Assembly (NCBI GenBank): GCA_033782935.1
Contig: JAWQEG010000066.1
Span: forward strand, 1-64,000
Direction: 5' to 3'
Source: Petrolisthes cinctipes
Taxonomy: Eukaryota; Arthropoda; Malacostraca; Decapoda; Porcellanidae
Length of the DNA: 64,000 nt
In this document: positions 54,472-64,000 of the stretch, piece by piece
Layout of the letters: every line of letters begins with the position of its first letter
Position numbering within the stretch: position 1 is the stretch's first letter
Notes under the pieces: model-generated
Seen by the model: the letters and a program-made list of their open reading frames with translations, nothing else
The model's database searches: none
Told to the model about the DNA's origin: nothing
Program-made: the position numbers and the translations under genes

Positions 54472-56499
54472 ATGGATACAGAAAAGCCCCAATCTCTTCC
54501 TCGAGCGGTGGTCGACCAGGCCCTCGAGACGTCACTCTCTGGTCGTGGTAAGATGCAGAAAGCTGCAAATAAGAGTAGACCTAGCAGATCGGGTCTTGTG
54601 TCGAAGAACCCTGTTAACGATTTGGACACGTTAATGTTAACAAATGTACTCGCATCCTTTACCTATGGCGCTATCCACTCCATTTTTAAGTGCTTTGGAG
54701 TAGTCCTCCGAATCCGAATCACATATGACAGTGATTGTAGGTCTAATCGGTGCTATATTACTTTCAATACAAATGCTGCTGCCAAAGCAGCATTTGAGTC
54801 AAAAGATTCTCTGACGGTGGGGGATACTCATTGTAAAGTTCAGATGATACGGTCCATCAATGTAGTTGACAGTGACAATGATTACTGCCCTAATATATTT
54901 GATGATTCTGCAGAGCATGTCCCAAAGGAACGTCGGGTTCCTACACCCTTTTGGTTTGTGGCTTACTACAGGGAGGGACGTGGTAACCTTATCCATGCTT
55001 CCCGGTATCTGGAGAAAGAAATTGGATTATTACCAATGGGCCACATAAAGAAATATGGTAAGGGAGTTTTAATCAGAGCCAAAGGTCTTACACAGGCCAT
55101 GATGCTCCTCAATCTCCCCTGTCCTTCTGATAGCATGTTTGAATCTATTAAACCACATCGAACATTTAATTATAGCAAGGGGCGTATATATAATGAGGAC
55201 CTGTATGAATTCTCTGAAGAGGACATTCTCGCTATGTGCCCAGACAGTGTCCAACGAGTAACGAAGATGAAAGGCAGTAAAAATATGATCATCCTCACTT
55301 TCTATGGCTCGCATATCCCAGATCGCATTAACATTAACCCCACCTCATTTAAGGTGAAGCCTTTTGTTGAGCGTCCCCTACAGTGTTTCTGTTGTTATGA
55401 GTTTGGTCATGGGAAAAGGAACTGCAACAACCGTTCCCGGTGTGGTAATTGTTCTGCTCTTGACTCACATCTTACTTCTGAGTGTCGGTCAGAGAGTTAC
55501 TGCTTTTACTGCAGAGATTCTCACCCCTTGCGTTCTCGCCAATGTAAGATGTACCTACTTGAGCAGGATATCCTCCACTTGGCTAATACTCAATTCATTA
55601 GCATAGGTAGTGCCAGACGGCAACTCAACTTCAGGCGACAGAAGGATGGTGGTGTGAAGACATACGCCTCCTCCCTTCGCCTTAAATTGGTTGCAGCACC
55701 CTCTCAACCCTCTCAAGAGGCAGCTGCTTCTTGCTCTAGTGAGAACGTTTCTAAGGTTACTCTACATAATAGTTTCTCTGTCTTGGAAACTTTATCAGAC
55801 ACTCATTCTGGTGACCCTTCAACTGATGACAATTCTCAGACTTTAGCTAAAGGTGTCCATGTGGTAGAGGTTCACGCTGCCACACGCTCTCCCAAAAGGA
55901 AACTTAAGTCACCTAAACTGCCACAGAGATGCCTTCGTGGTTCCTCTGAGGCACTTGACTCTATAGATGTTCCACCTTGTGAGGCAACCATCTCTGTGGA
56001 CTCATCCATAGTTTCCTCTCAATTTCACCAGAAGCGTTCTCGTGGCTCTGATGAATCTCTTGATTCAACAGAAGTTCCTCCTCGCAAGCTTCCTTCGGGA
56101 TCATCAGAGGGGCGTGAAGTTAATGTGGATGCCACGGATGTTGTGACTTCAAAAGATTCACTTTCTCTTCCGCTTGAGCAGCGGAGTGATTCTACCACCT
56201 GTATTATGGATGTTGATGTATCTGCCTGTGTCAGTGATACCACTGCTGTACAGGACAGAACCAATGTAATTGTTTCAAAGAATATCCCATCTCATATACC
56301 TTCATCTTCTTCTAACATATCAGATGCCTCAGGGACTCGTCTACGGGTCCCAATTACTGCCCCAAGTACTACTCCTCGGGTTCGCTCTTCTTCTAGTGGC
56401 CCAGGATTAGACAAATCTTATTGTTTGAGTAAACCCTCAGATCGAGGTGGTAGTGGGAAGTACCTCCGTGAGGCTTCCCAAAAATCAGTACTAAAGTAA
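54472..56499 (+). CDS. B2 ORF1: gag-like RNA-binding protein, intact
   Basis: An unbroken 675-codon frame from ATG (MDTEKPQSLPRAV) to TAA at 56497-56499. Residues ~45-125 look like an RRM-type fold (LMLTNVLASFTYGAIHSIF, then RCYITFNTNAAAKAAFE in the RNP1 place). Residues ~303-360 carry three zinc-knuckle-like units: CFCCYEFGHGKRNC (classic CCHC), CGNCSALDSHLTSEC and CFYCRDSHPLRSRQC. The remaining ~310 residues are Ser/Thr-rich and probably disordered. By analogy with other non-LTR ORF1 proteins it should coat element RNA and act as a nucleic acid chaperone in the ribonucleoprotein. It overlaps the ORF2 frame by 28 bases. Being intact while B1 is decayed, it marks B2 as the younger copy. Confidence 0.92.
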   Translation: MDTEKPQSLPRAVVDQALETSLSGRGKMQKAANKSRPSRSGLVSKNPVNDLDTLMLTNVLASFTYGAIHSIFKCFGVVLRIRITYDSDCRSNRCYITFNTNAAAKAAFESKDSLTVGDTHCKVQMIRSINVVDSDNDYCPNIFDDSAEHVPKERRVPTPFWFVAYYREGRGNLIHASRYLEKEIGLLPMGHIKKYGKGVLIRAKGLTQAMMLLNLPCPSDSMFESIKPHRTFNYSKGRIYNEDLYEFSEEDILAMCPDSVQRVTKMKGSKNMIILTFYGSHIPDRININPTSFKVKPFVERPLQCFCCYEFGHGKRNCNNRSRCGNCSALDSHLTSECRSESYCFYCRDSHPLRSRQCKMYLLEQDILHLANTQFISIGSARRQLNFRRQKDGGVKTYASSLRLKLVAAPSQPSQEAAASCSSENVSKVTLHNSFSVLETLSDTHSGDPSTDDNSQTLAKGVHVVEVHAATRSPKRKLKSPKLPQRCLRGSSEALDSIDVPPCEATISVDSSIVSSQFHQKRSRGSDESLDSTEVPPRKLPSGSSEGREVNVDATDVVTSKDSLSLPLEQRSDSTTCIMDVDVSACVSDTTAVQDRTNVIVSKNIPSHIPSSSSNISDASGTRLRVPITAPSTTPRVRSSSSGPGLDKSYCLSKPSDRGGSGKYLREASQKSVLK

Positions 56500-59400
56500 C
56501 ACCGTTCAAGGTCCTTCAGTGGAATTGCCGTGGCTTGCGTGCTTCTTGGGAGGAACTGCGCGTTCTTCTCACTAGCTTCTCTCCTGCATGTGTTTCTCTC
56601 CAAGAGACAATGCTTGGGGACTACATTCCTGCCAGTCTTCCAGCATACTCAGCATTTTATTCCAATTCATTTGAAGGGCAGGGTCATCATGGTGGCTCTG
56701 CCATCCTAGTTCGCCGAGATATTCCATGCACGAGCCTGGAGCTTGACACTCCGCTCCAGGCTGTTGCAGTTAAGGTTTTTATGGACCGCCCGTACACTGT
56801 ATGCAGTCTATACCTTCCTCCCAGTGTTACAGTTGAGAGGGGTGATCTCAACCATCTTGTACGGGACCTTCCATCTCCCTTTATTTTATTGGGTGATTTT
56901 AATGGTCGTCATCCTCTGTGGGGTGACAGTTCGGTCAACCCCAGGGGTGTTTTATTGGCTTCTTTTATTGAGGATGAGGGATTAGGAGTTTTAAATACGG
57001 GAGATGTGACACAATTTAATAGCCCTACTGGGACTTTTACCGCCATTGACATTTCCCTTTGCTCACCCAGTGCTCTGTTGGATTTTACTTGGAGAGTGTT
57101 GCCTGACTTATATGGCAGTGACCATTTCCCTATACTTTTAGAAGGTAACAGGTACGAACCACAGTCTCGTCTTCCTAGGTGGAAATTAGAGAAGGCTGAC
57201 TGGCAGTTTTTTAGAGAGCTAACTTCTTCGGTCTCTTCTGTAGCCGATTTCGGTAGCTCTGACGAGGCTGTAACATATTTCACTGATATGCTCCACTCTG
57301 CTGCTCTCAACTCTATCTCTAGAACTTCTGGCTACTTTCCCAAACGTCCTGTCCCTTGGTGGTCACCAGTCTGCACCACTGCTGTGCGGGAGAAGCGCGC
57401 TGCTTTCTCTCGCCTTCATCGCAATCGTGGGGACCCAACTCTTTTAGAGGACTTCCGACGGGCAAGGGCTCGGGCTAGACGAGTTTTAAAAGAGGCCCGA
57501 CGTGCATCTTGGAAGGCCTATGTGTCTTCAATTAATACTAAAACTCCACTCACCCAAGTGTTCAGGAGAGTCCGTAAGATGGCGGGGAAGTTTTCTCCTA
57601 GTTCTCCACCTATACTTAAGGTCAATGGAATTAAGATCATGGATGGTTTGACAGTGGCCAATACCATGGCGGAGGCTTTTGCAAAGGTCTCCAGCCGAGA
57701 CTCTCGACCTCTGGCTGTCAGGCATGAGTTAAGAGCCAAGGAGCGTACAGTCCTGGATTTCACAGGGAACGAGAATGAAAGTTATAACCATATATTCACC
57801 CTGAGAGACCTGCATTCTGCTCTCTCTCTCTGCGGCGACACTTCTCCTGGGCCAGACAACATCCCATATGCAATGTTACGACACTTGGGTGAGGAAGCGA
57901 TCTCATTTCTTTTAGCTGTATATAACAGAATCTGGCTGGAGGGTGTCTTCCATTCTGGGTGGAGGGTTGCTACCATCCTTCCTTTTTTCAAGCCGGGCAA
58001 GGACTCTGGTGTTGCCCACAATTATCGACCAATTGCCTTGACCTCTTGTCTCTGTAAACTATTTGAAAAGATGGTGAATGTCAGACTGGTATACTTCTTG
58101 GAATGGGGTGATTTTTTGTCTCCGTCCCAGTCTGGCTTTCGTAAATACCGTTCCACTACAGATGCTCTGGTCAGGTTGGAAGCTGCTGCATGTGAGGCCT
58201 TTGCACGACATCAACACCTTGTCTGTGTATTCTTTGATTTAGAGAAAGCCTATGACACTACATGGCAATATGGCATCCTGCAGCAACTCCATTTATATGG
58301 CCTGCGGGGTCGCCTTCCACGCTTTCTTAAGGAGTTTCTCAGTGGTCGCAGTTTTTCAGTGAGGGTTGGTACAACCCACTCAGCATCTGTTGCACAGGAG
58401 GAGGGCGTCCCCCAGGGAAGCGTCCTCAGTGTCACATTGTTTGCAGTAGCAATTAATGCCATTGCCTCATCCCTTCCAGACGGTATAGCTAACTCGATGT
58501 ACGTTGACGACCTAGCAGTCTGGTTTGCTGCTTCCCGTATGTCAGTGGCGGAGCGGCGCATGCAGCTTGCCCTTGACAGGGTGTCACGTTGGACTGGTTC
58601 TCATGGGTTTCGATTTTCTCCTTCCAAGACAGTTGCCGCATCCGAGGCGTCCACCCGGATCCGGACTTATTCATGTATGGTCATCGGATACGATGTGTCG
58701 AGGAGACTCGCTTTTTGGGTCTCCTTTTTGACAAACGTTTGACTTGGGTTCCCCACTTACGTACACTTAAGGTCTCTTGCCTCAAGGCTCTTAACCTGTT
58801 GATGGTCCTGAGCCATACATCCTGGGGGGCTGATCGGGCCACCCTCCTCCACCTGAACCATGTTCTTATTAGGTCAAAACTCGACTATGGGTGTGAGGTG
58901 TACTCTTCTGCCACCGATGCCCGTCTCAGAGTTTTAGACCCTGTTCATCATGCTGGAGTGCGTCTGGCGACCAGAGCCTTTAGGTCTTCCTAAATCCCCA
59001 GTCTCCTGGTGGACGCTAATGAGCCACCTCTTGATCTCCGTCGTCAGTCCTTAATGGTTCGTTGTTGGCATCGATTGCATCGACTTCCTGACTCCCTATC
59101 TTGCTTGGCGGTGTCATCTGATATCATGTCTCAGTACTACCTTTTACATTCTCGTGCACCATGGCCCTTTGGCTTCCGGGTCAGGAAGGCTATGGAGGAG
59201 ATGGGCATAGATGACTACCAGATTTGTCCTGTGAGGGTCCCCAGGGTGGCTCCATGGCTTCTTCCAGAAGTTTTCCCCTGCACCTGCTTTACAGACAAGA
59301 AGGAATCTCTTCCTCCTCCAGGGGCTCGTTCCCTCTTTTTAGAACATGCCTTCACTCACAGGGAGTCCCTCCCTGTGTACACTGATGGGTCAAAGTCTGA

Positions 59401-60205
59401 TGCTGGAGTTAGCTTTGGAGTTGTCTTTCCTGACTTTTGCCGTGGAGGCAGGCTCCCTTCTGTCATGTCCATTTTTACTGCTGAGCTCTCGGCCATTTTA
59501 TATGCCCTCCAAGTGATTTTTACTCTCCCTCAGCCTTCGTTTACTATTTTTAGCGATTCCTGTAGTGCCTTGCAGGCCTTGTGCAATTTTAACTTTTCCC
59601 ATCCCCTGGTGTTGGCCATTCTTGAGTGGCTTGTCCTCCTGGGTCGTCGTGGCCGGAAAGTCACTTTTTGTTGGGTCCCGGCCCATGTGGGTGTTGATGG
59701 GAATGAGCAGGCTGACGCCCTGGCTAAGGCTGTGGTCTCCAATTCCCGGCCTCCTGCCGGGCGTCATCCTGTTCCTGCAGTGGACCTTCGACCCTACATA
59801 GATGCTACCGTTCGTTCCTGCTGGCAGGACAGATGGGACGCCGTCGGGGCTAACAAGCGCCGCGACATCCGCCAGCGTCTTGGTTTGTGGAGCTACAGTG
59901 GTCTGTCCCGCCGGTGGGAGACTGCTCTTGTCCGTCTCCCCATTGGCCACACATTATTGACTCATGGCTTTTTAATGGAGAGGGCTCACCCTCCCTACTG
60001 TGATGATTGTCTTGTCCCTTTGACAGTACGGCATCTTATTGTCGAGTGTCCCAGCCTTGGGGACCTTCGTCGTCGGCACCTCTCCGAGTACCGGAAGGGT
60101 GACGGTTCTTACAGTCTCTCCCAGGTGCTCGGGGAGGAGGATTGTAGTGTGGGAGGGAACACCCTCTCCTATGTGGAGGAGGCTGGCCTCCTCCAAAAGT
60201 TGTGA
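56500..60205 (+). pseudogene. B2 ORF2: endonuclease, reverse transcriptase and RNase H, two lesions
   Basis: The ORF2 frame opens after a TGA at 56469-56471 and has no ATG until 56610, past the first endonuclease motif (VLQWNCRGL), so initiation is not by a normal AUG. Endonuclease: LQETMLGDYIP, LLGDFNGRHPLWGD (56895), SDHFPILL (57115). RT: GPDNIPYAML, YRPIALTSCLCKLFEK, FFDLEKAYDTTW (58230), GVPQGSVLS and YVDD (58500). A 13-bp deletion at about 58637, present in B1 as intact sequence, shifts the frame. A TAA at 58991-58993 replaces a Pro codon seen in B1. RNase H: YTDGSKSDAGVSFG (59375), FTAELSAILYAL, FSDSCSALQAL, CWVPAHVGVDGNEQADALA, all catalytic residues present. A CX2CX7HX4C motif near 60000 precedes the stop at 60205. 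Confidence 0.93.
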
Positions 60206-60490
60206 ATTTTATTATATTTATGGCTTTTTAGATAGTTCAACGTTTTCCCTTCTTTTATATATTTTACTTGAATTAGTCAGGTTTTTTTTTTTTTTAGTAT
60301 AAATGTGCCTTTTAGTTTGTATGTTCTTTTATTCATGCTGCCTATCTCTTTCGGGGTGGAGAAGTCTGTTTAGTTTGTGTAAATATTTTATTAATGATGT
60401 AGATGACTACTTTGTGTTGGGCGGTATATGACCATAGCTGTTGCGCCGCCAAATGCCTCATGGCATTTCTAAATCAATCAATCAATCAAT
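60206..60490 (+). other. B2 3' UTR and (AATC)n tail
   Basis: Contains a T12 run near 60281, a GGGCGGTATATGACC block, a small ATGCC/GGCAT hairpin and the tail (AATC)4-5 at 60472-60490. The same terminal block is seen in B1 and at 821-960. Confidence 0.9.
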
Positions 60491-60611
60491 CCTCTACATC
60501 TACCAAGCGACCTGTTGACACCTCGTCCGCTGCTCAGAGGCTTCTGATAGTGTGTACTGCTTGCCTCTGGCTACCAAGACTGCGAAGGGTGCTTCAGCTG
60601 TACACGACGTA
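60491..60611 (+). pseudogene. A5 ORF1, second piece
   Basis: Resumes with STSTKRPVDTSS and runs to KGASAVHDV-equivalent codons (SAVHDV read as SAVHDV with a frameshift after a small deletion near 60530), then stops at the Tc1-like insertion. Confidence 0.8.
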
Positions 60612-62084
60612 ATAATCACGAGCTAATGGAAGGGAAACACCACCATCGCCTAGACAAGCACATCAACGGTTGTTTCTCCCCGGCGAGTTATTGGGGAGAG
60701 TAAGGGAGAGAGGGGAGGCGTTAGGAGGGACTGATGGAGAGAGAAAGGGGAGGGGAGGGGAGGGGAGTGCAGCTTCTAGACTGAAAAGAGAAACCACTTG
60801 GCAGGCTGATAGTGGACGGTTACCAAGTCAACATCAATATGTATTGATAAATATGCCTTAACTTTGGGTAAAATGGAATCCATCATAAATCATAATCCAT
60901 TTTTTATATACCGTGGTAATTTAGAATAGACTGTGAAATAATTGATAGAATATTGTGCGGCTATTTAGATCCATATGATTATTATGACGTGTATAAACAA
61001 ACATGTGAAGCTACCAACATCTCGAAGCTTCATCACTTAATAATCTCGCGACCTTGCAAGAGTCTGGGACCAAGGCTGACCACCTTCAGTCCCGAGGTTG
61101 AGGCATATAAAATATATAGACAATATCATTGTCCATTATTTATGAAGTATATTTTATAATACGCTACAAAGCCGTTGATAGAATATTGTGAATTTGTATA
61201 TAGCATTATAATTAAAATATAAACAATTATATATCATTACGAAAACATAGATGCTTACTTTAACATCAGTAACTCTGTAATTCAATAACGGCAATAATGA
61301 AAAACAAAAGAATGTCTGTGGTGCGGCATTACAAACGTTTATGATATGTGTAAATATGATAATAAAATATTTATATTGCTCAAGCATACATTACCACTCT
61401 GTAGTTTACGAATAAACGTAGTGATTGAATATATTTCCTGAAGTTTTAAAAGTATTGTATTGCATGACATAGTTAACATGCATATGTGAAGTGGATGTTA
61501 TCTTCATATCTTTCCTGCCACACGGGTCTACAGTGTTATGAAGTCGGTTAATAAAGTAGTGCAACAGAAATATAATAAAGATTGTTATTTGCCTGCATAT
61601 TTATTTGAGAGATAACATTTATTCAAGTATCGCACTGTATAAAGATGTTTGTAATTTAGTTACACAGTTGTATAATACGGTGATTAATAGCAACCGACTA
61701 CTACTAGGGTCATTTTAGATAAGAGGCAAATATAAAAAGCAAGATACACTAAGTTTACTGCCCTCACGTCCCATATTATACAAGTTGGTAACAATAGAGT
61801 GGAAAGTAAATAATATATTGTAAATATCAACATATGAGGAGACCAGGATATTACGTAACTAAAAAGAAAAAAATAGAAGATGAGCTAATGCTTTTAAACA
61901 GGTAAACATGAATAGAAGAAGGGAAGCCTAAGCAGTTCAAACTGAACCGAATGGTGGCAACTAGATGGTTCAATACGATTCGACCCCCCCCCCCCTCTCT
62001 CTCCAATAACTAGTCGGGTAGAAACAACCGTGGATGTGCTTGTTTGGACGATGGTGGTGTTTCCCTTCCATAAGCTCGGGACTG
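60612..62084. mobile_element. 1.47-kb Tc1/mariner-like inverted-repeat element without transposase
   Basis: Inserted at the TA of GACGTACC in A5 ORF1, with TA at both edges. Inverted repeats of ~85 bp: CGAGCTAATGGAAGGGAAAC on the left and the complement of GTTTCCCTTCCATAAGCTCG on the right, extending through CACCACCATCG and AACAACCGT-type blocks to GTTATTGG. The right end starts CAGTCCCGAGC, sharing most of its first 11 bp with MITE1 and MITE2 (CAGTCACGAGC). The interior holds a GA-rich patch, an R1 repeat and AT-rich sequence, with no transposase. Confidence 0.88.
60986..61112 (+). mobile_element. SINE-like repeat R1, copy 5 (second subfamily)
   Basis: Starts GACGTGTATAAACAAACATG and ends GAGGTTGAGGCATATAAAAT. 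It lies inside the Tc1-like element, so it inserted later or was carried with it. Confidence 0.75.
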
Positions 62085-63268
62085 TACCTTCTCTGCCTCA
62101 CCCTGGTGTTTCTTCTTTGTATACCCACTCATTGCCCTCATCTAATCTTCATGCTTTTGCCCCGAGAGATGCCTATGTCAAGTTCTCCTCCTCTGGGAAC
62201 CCATCTACAAACACAAAGCTGCGTTGGTTGTCTGATGTAAAACAGGACCTTCCAGCTGCAGCGTGAACTGGCTGAAGTCAAGATGGCTGCTGTCACCTCC
62301 CGGTTTGTCTACATCTCTAGGAAGCGTCAGGACATCATTGATAGAGTCAAGGCTTGTGAAATTTTGTCTCTTCCTCTCATTCTTCAAGACTCACCCGACA
62401 GGCCTCGTAAGTTCCCCAGCGACATCCTTACCCGTTTTCCTATTGATGTTGACCCAAAACTTGACAAGGGATACCCTGGTGTGTACTCTGCCCGCCGTTT
62501 TTTTCTAAAATGGTTCCCCCATTAGCCGTATTGTTATTGTCTGGAGTCTTCCCGACACACCTCCAATTGAAATTTCCTTTGATTTCCTCCCCTTTCCTCC
62601 ACCGTGTGAGGTGCGGGAACTTTATAATGACCAGCCATCGTGCTACAGGTGCTGGGCATATCTCCCGGTACTGTTCCGCCTCGCTAAAGTGTGCCTGGTT
62701 TGCGGCAGAACATGATTCCAGGACCTTTCCAACCAGGAGTGAACTATCCCGTCCTGTTGCCTCCACCTCTGAGCCTTCACCTCCAGAGGATACGTCTCGA
62801 TGGAAGTGTCCACGATGCCTTTACCAGGGGATAACATGTGGCATGGATGTGCTCGACGTCAGGTCCAGGCTCGTGCCTCTACTATTGCACCGCCTCCACC
62901 ATCGGTATCATCACCTCCCCAGTCTGCTTCTCCCAACAGCCCTGCGACGCCCATGGACCTGGTTCACTGCTAGTCTATCGTTACTCTCATGGCACGATGT
63001 ACGGCCTTCGAGAACTGCATCTCCACTCTTGAAGCCAGGATCTAATTGCTGGTTGCCGCTCAGGCTGCTAATGACTCCAAACACTCAGGCTCAGCAGGCC
63101 ATCATCTCAACTGTCACCACCCTTACTGAGACGATGGATATTGGTGCAAAGTCGCCTTGAGAAGCTTTTCGAGTCCGTCCGTCCCTTCTCCTGGTTCATC
63201 TTCTTCTCCAGGTCGCTCATCTGCCCCCACTTCCCGGACCTCTACCTCCAAGCTCAGAGTTCGCTAGT
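62085..63268 (+). pseudogene. A5 ORF1, C-terminal piece
   Basis: Resumes with PSLPHPGVSSLYTHSLPSSN and AYVKFSSSGNPSTNTKLRWL, then MAAVTSRFVYISRKRQDIID. The zinc-knuckle region is damaged: after CYR the copy has TGC (as in A1), but a deletion removes the next few residues. Frameshifts occur near 62240, 62505 and 62650. The coiled-coil end and overlap with ORF2 are recognisable to about 63268. Confidence 0.82.
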
Positions 63269-64000
63269 GACTGCCAGCTGGATGTCATCTCCTGGAATGT
63301 ATGTGGTATCACCAGTTATGCTAAGCTCACTCAACTCCCATGTTTTTCGTCATCATCCCAGTGTTATTTTTCTCCAGGATGCATTTCCAGGACAGCTCCT
63401 AGCTGCTGGGCAAGCTCCTCCCCTCTCAGGTTATGTGCCATATGTTCATCTAGTAAGGTTTGGTCTCCTTACTTACATACATAGCTCCTTGCCACATTGC
63501 CTACTCCGTACCTCCACTGATCCTGACATGACCTTTCAGCTCTTTGAGGTTCTACCTGAGAATGGAGTACTCCAATTTTGTAATGTCTATTCTACTTCGG
63601 CTAGCTTCACTCTTGAGGCTCTTCCTTCTCCAACAGTGCGTGGTATGGTGTATATGGGAGATTTTAATGCTCATCATTCTGACGTGGGTGATGGTTCTGG
63701 ATCTGTTAATCGTAATGGTGTTTGTCTCCTTTCATACATCCGCAAGCATCATCTGACACACTGGGACACTGGCGGTGCCACTCATTGCAGGGAAGGTACC
63801 TGCTGGGTCAAGTGCTTCAGCCACTCGTTTACATATTGCTGTGCCCCCTAAATATTGCCCGACTTACATCTTATCTATGGTCCATGTATTCCCTACATTT
63901 GACATATCATCAGCTGAACAGTTGTACTCTGATCTTGTATCTGCTACTCATGACTTTTATAGGCTATACGTTTCCCGGCCAAACCTCCAACATCGCCATA
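63269..64000 (+). pseudogene. A5 ORF2, endonuclease part (cut by the window end)
   Basis: Begins TASWMSSPGM in a shifted frame, equivalent to DCQLDVISWNVCG. It then reads FRHHPSVIFLQDAFPG, FQLFEVLPENGVLQFCNVYS, and VYMGDFNAHHSDVGDGSGS with the catalytic GDFN intact, unlike A2. About 100 bp covering LDYILSSGLIASQ and SDHIALRF are deleted near 63797. The spacer toward RT continues to the window edge. Confidence 0.85.

Larger units (their letters stand above)
54018..60490 (+). mobile_element. Family B non-LTR retrotransposon, full-length copy B2, nested in A5
   Basis: A complete ~6.47-kb insertion. TCCTCTACATCTA occurs at both edges (54005-54017 and 60490-60502), and the following CC is shared with the element start, so the duplication is 13-15 bp. 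Layout: 5' ribozyme-like fold, GC-rich 5' UTR to 54471, ORF1 intact (54472-56499), ORF2 with two lesions (to 60205), 3' UTR and (AATC)n tail. The RT and RNase H sequences resemble the Nimb/I group of the I superfamily; this is from motif memory, not a search. Confidence 0.96.
53656..64000 (+). mobile_element. Family A non-LTR retrotransposon, copy A5 (interrupted twice, runs off the window)
   Basis: The 5' end is intact (CAGCCTTGCTTC at 53656). The A sequence occupies 53656-54017, 60491-60611 and 62085-64000. B2 (54018-60490) and a Tc1-like element (60612-62084) are inserted in its ORF1. The three pieces are colinear with A2 and A3. The window ends in the spacer between endonuclease and RT. 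Confidence 0.93.

Overview
This looks like a gene-poor stretch of an arthropod nuclear genome, probably a decapod crustacean. The order-level guess is low confidence. It rests on dense simple repeats, a short interstitial tract based on the arthropod telomere unit TTAGG, and the mix of element types: RNase H-bearing non-LTR elements, Penelope-like elements, Ty3/gypsy elements, Tc1-like elements and many small inverted-repeat elements. I recognised no host protein-coding gene, tRNA or rRNA. Nearly everything with coding potential belongs to transposable elements. All family names below are mine.

Two non-LTR families dominate. Family A is about 5.6 kb, begins with CAGT, and encodes a zinc-knuckle ORF1 and an endonuclease-RT-RNase H ORF2. 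Copies are A1 3515-9440 (-), A2 24310-29906 (-), A3 37911-42424 (+), A4 42425-43070 (-), A5 from 53656 to the window end (+, interrupted twice) and a 3' scrap at 37213-37415 (-). Family B is about 6.5 kb, has an (AATC)n tail and carries a convincing HDV-like ribozyme fold at its 5' end. Copies are B1 23795-34903 (+, 5'-truncated), B2 54018-60490 (+, full length and nearly intact) and a 3' scrap at 821-960 (-).

The families are nested in each other. A2 sits in ORF1 of B1 with a 9-bp target duplication. B2 sits in ORF1 of A5 with a 13-15-bp duplication. Smaller elements add further layers: a tRNA-derived SINE in A1, a Tc1-like fold-back element in the B1 3' UTR, and a 1.5-kb Tc1-like inverted-repeat element in A5.

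Layout: 0-3.5 kb holds two Penelope-like fragments head to head, a long (TA)n tract and repeats. 3.5-9.4 kb is A1. 9.5-12.2 kb holds a small Tc1-like element, a dead Tc1 transposase, an unassigned ORF and two copies of a 165-bp SINE-like repeat (R1). 12.3-17.8 kb is a decayed gypsy element (gypsy1), broken by a compound insertion containing a perfect 164-bp-arm palindrome and a 2.1-kb long-TIR element. 17.8-21.2 kb is a second gypsy element (gypsy2, minus), whose LTR abuts gypsy1 RNase H. 21.2-23.4 kb holds small elements including a hAT-like one with an 8-bp duplication. 23.8-34.9 kb is B1 with A2 inside. 34.9-37.9 kb is mostly unassigned. 37.9-43.1 kb is A3/A4. 43-52 kb is unassigned sequence with small inverted-repeat elements, a purine-rich minisatellite and other minisatellites. 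52.0-53.7 kb is a long-TIR element with an internal duplication. 53.7-64 kb is A5 with B2 and another element inside.

The most notable observations are the B2 5' ribozyme, the conserved Inr+DPE promoter architecture at the start of four family A copies, the reciprocal A/B nesting, a stop codon shared by two A copies in an ORF1 zinc knuckle, and the perfect palindrome at 13014-13345. Repeat boundaries are read by eye and can be off by about 10 bp unless a target duplication fixes them.
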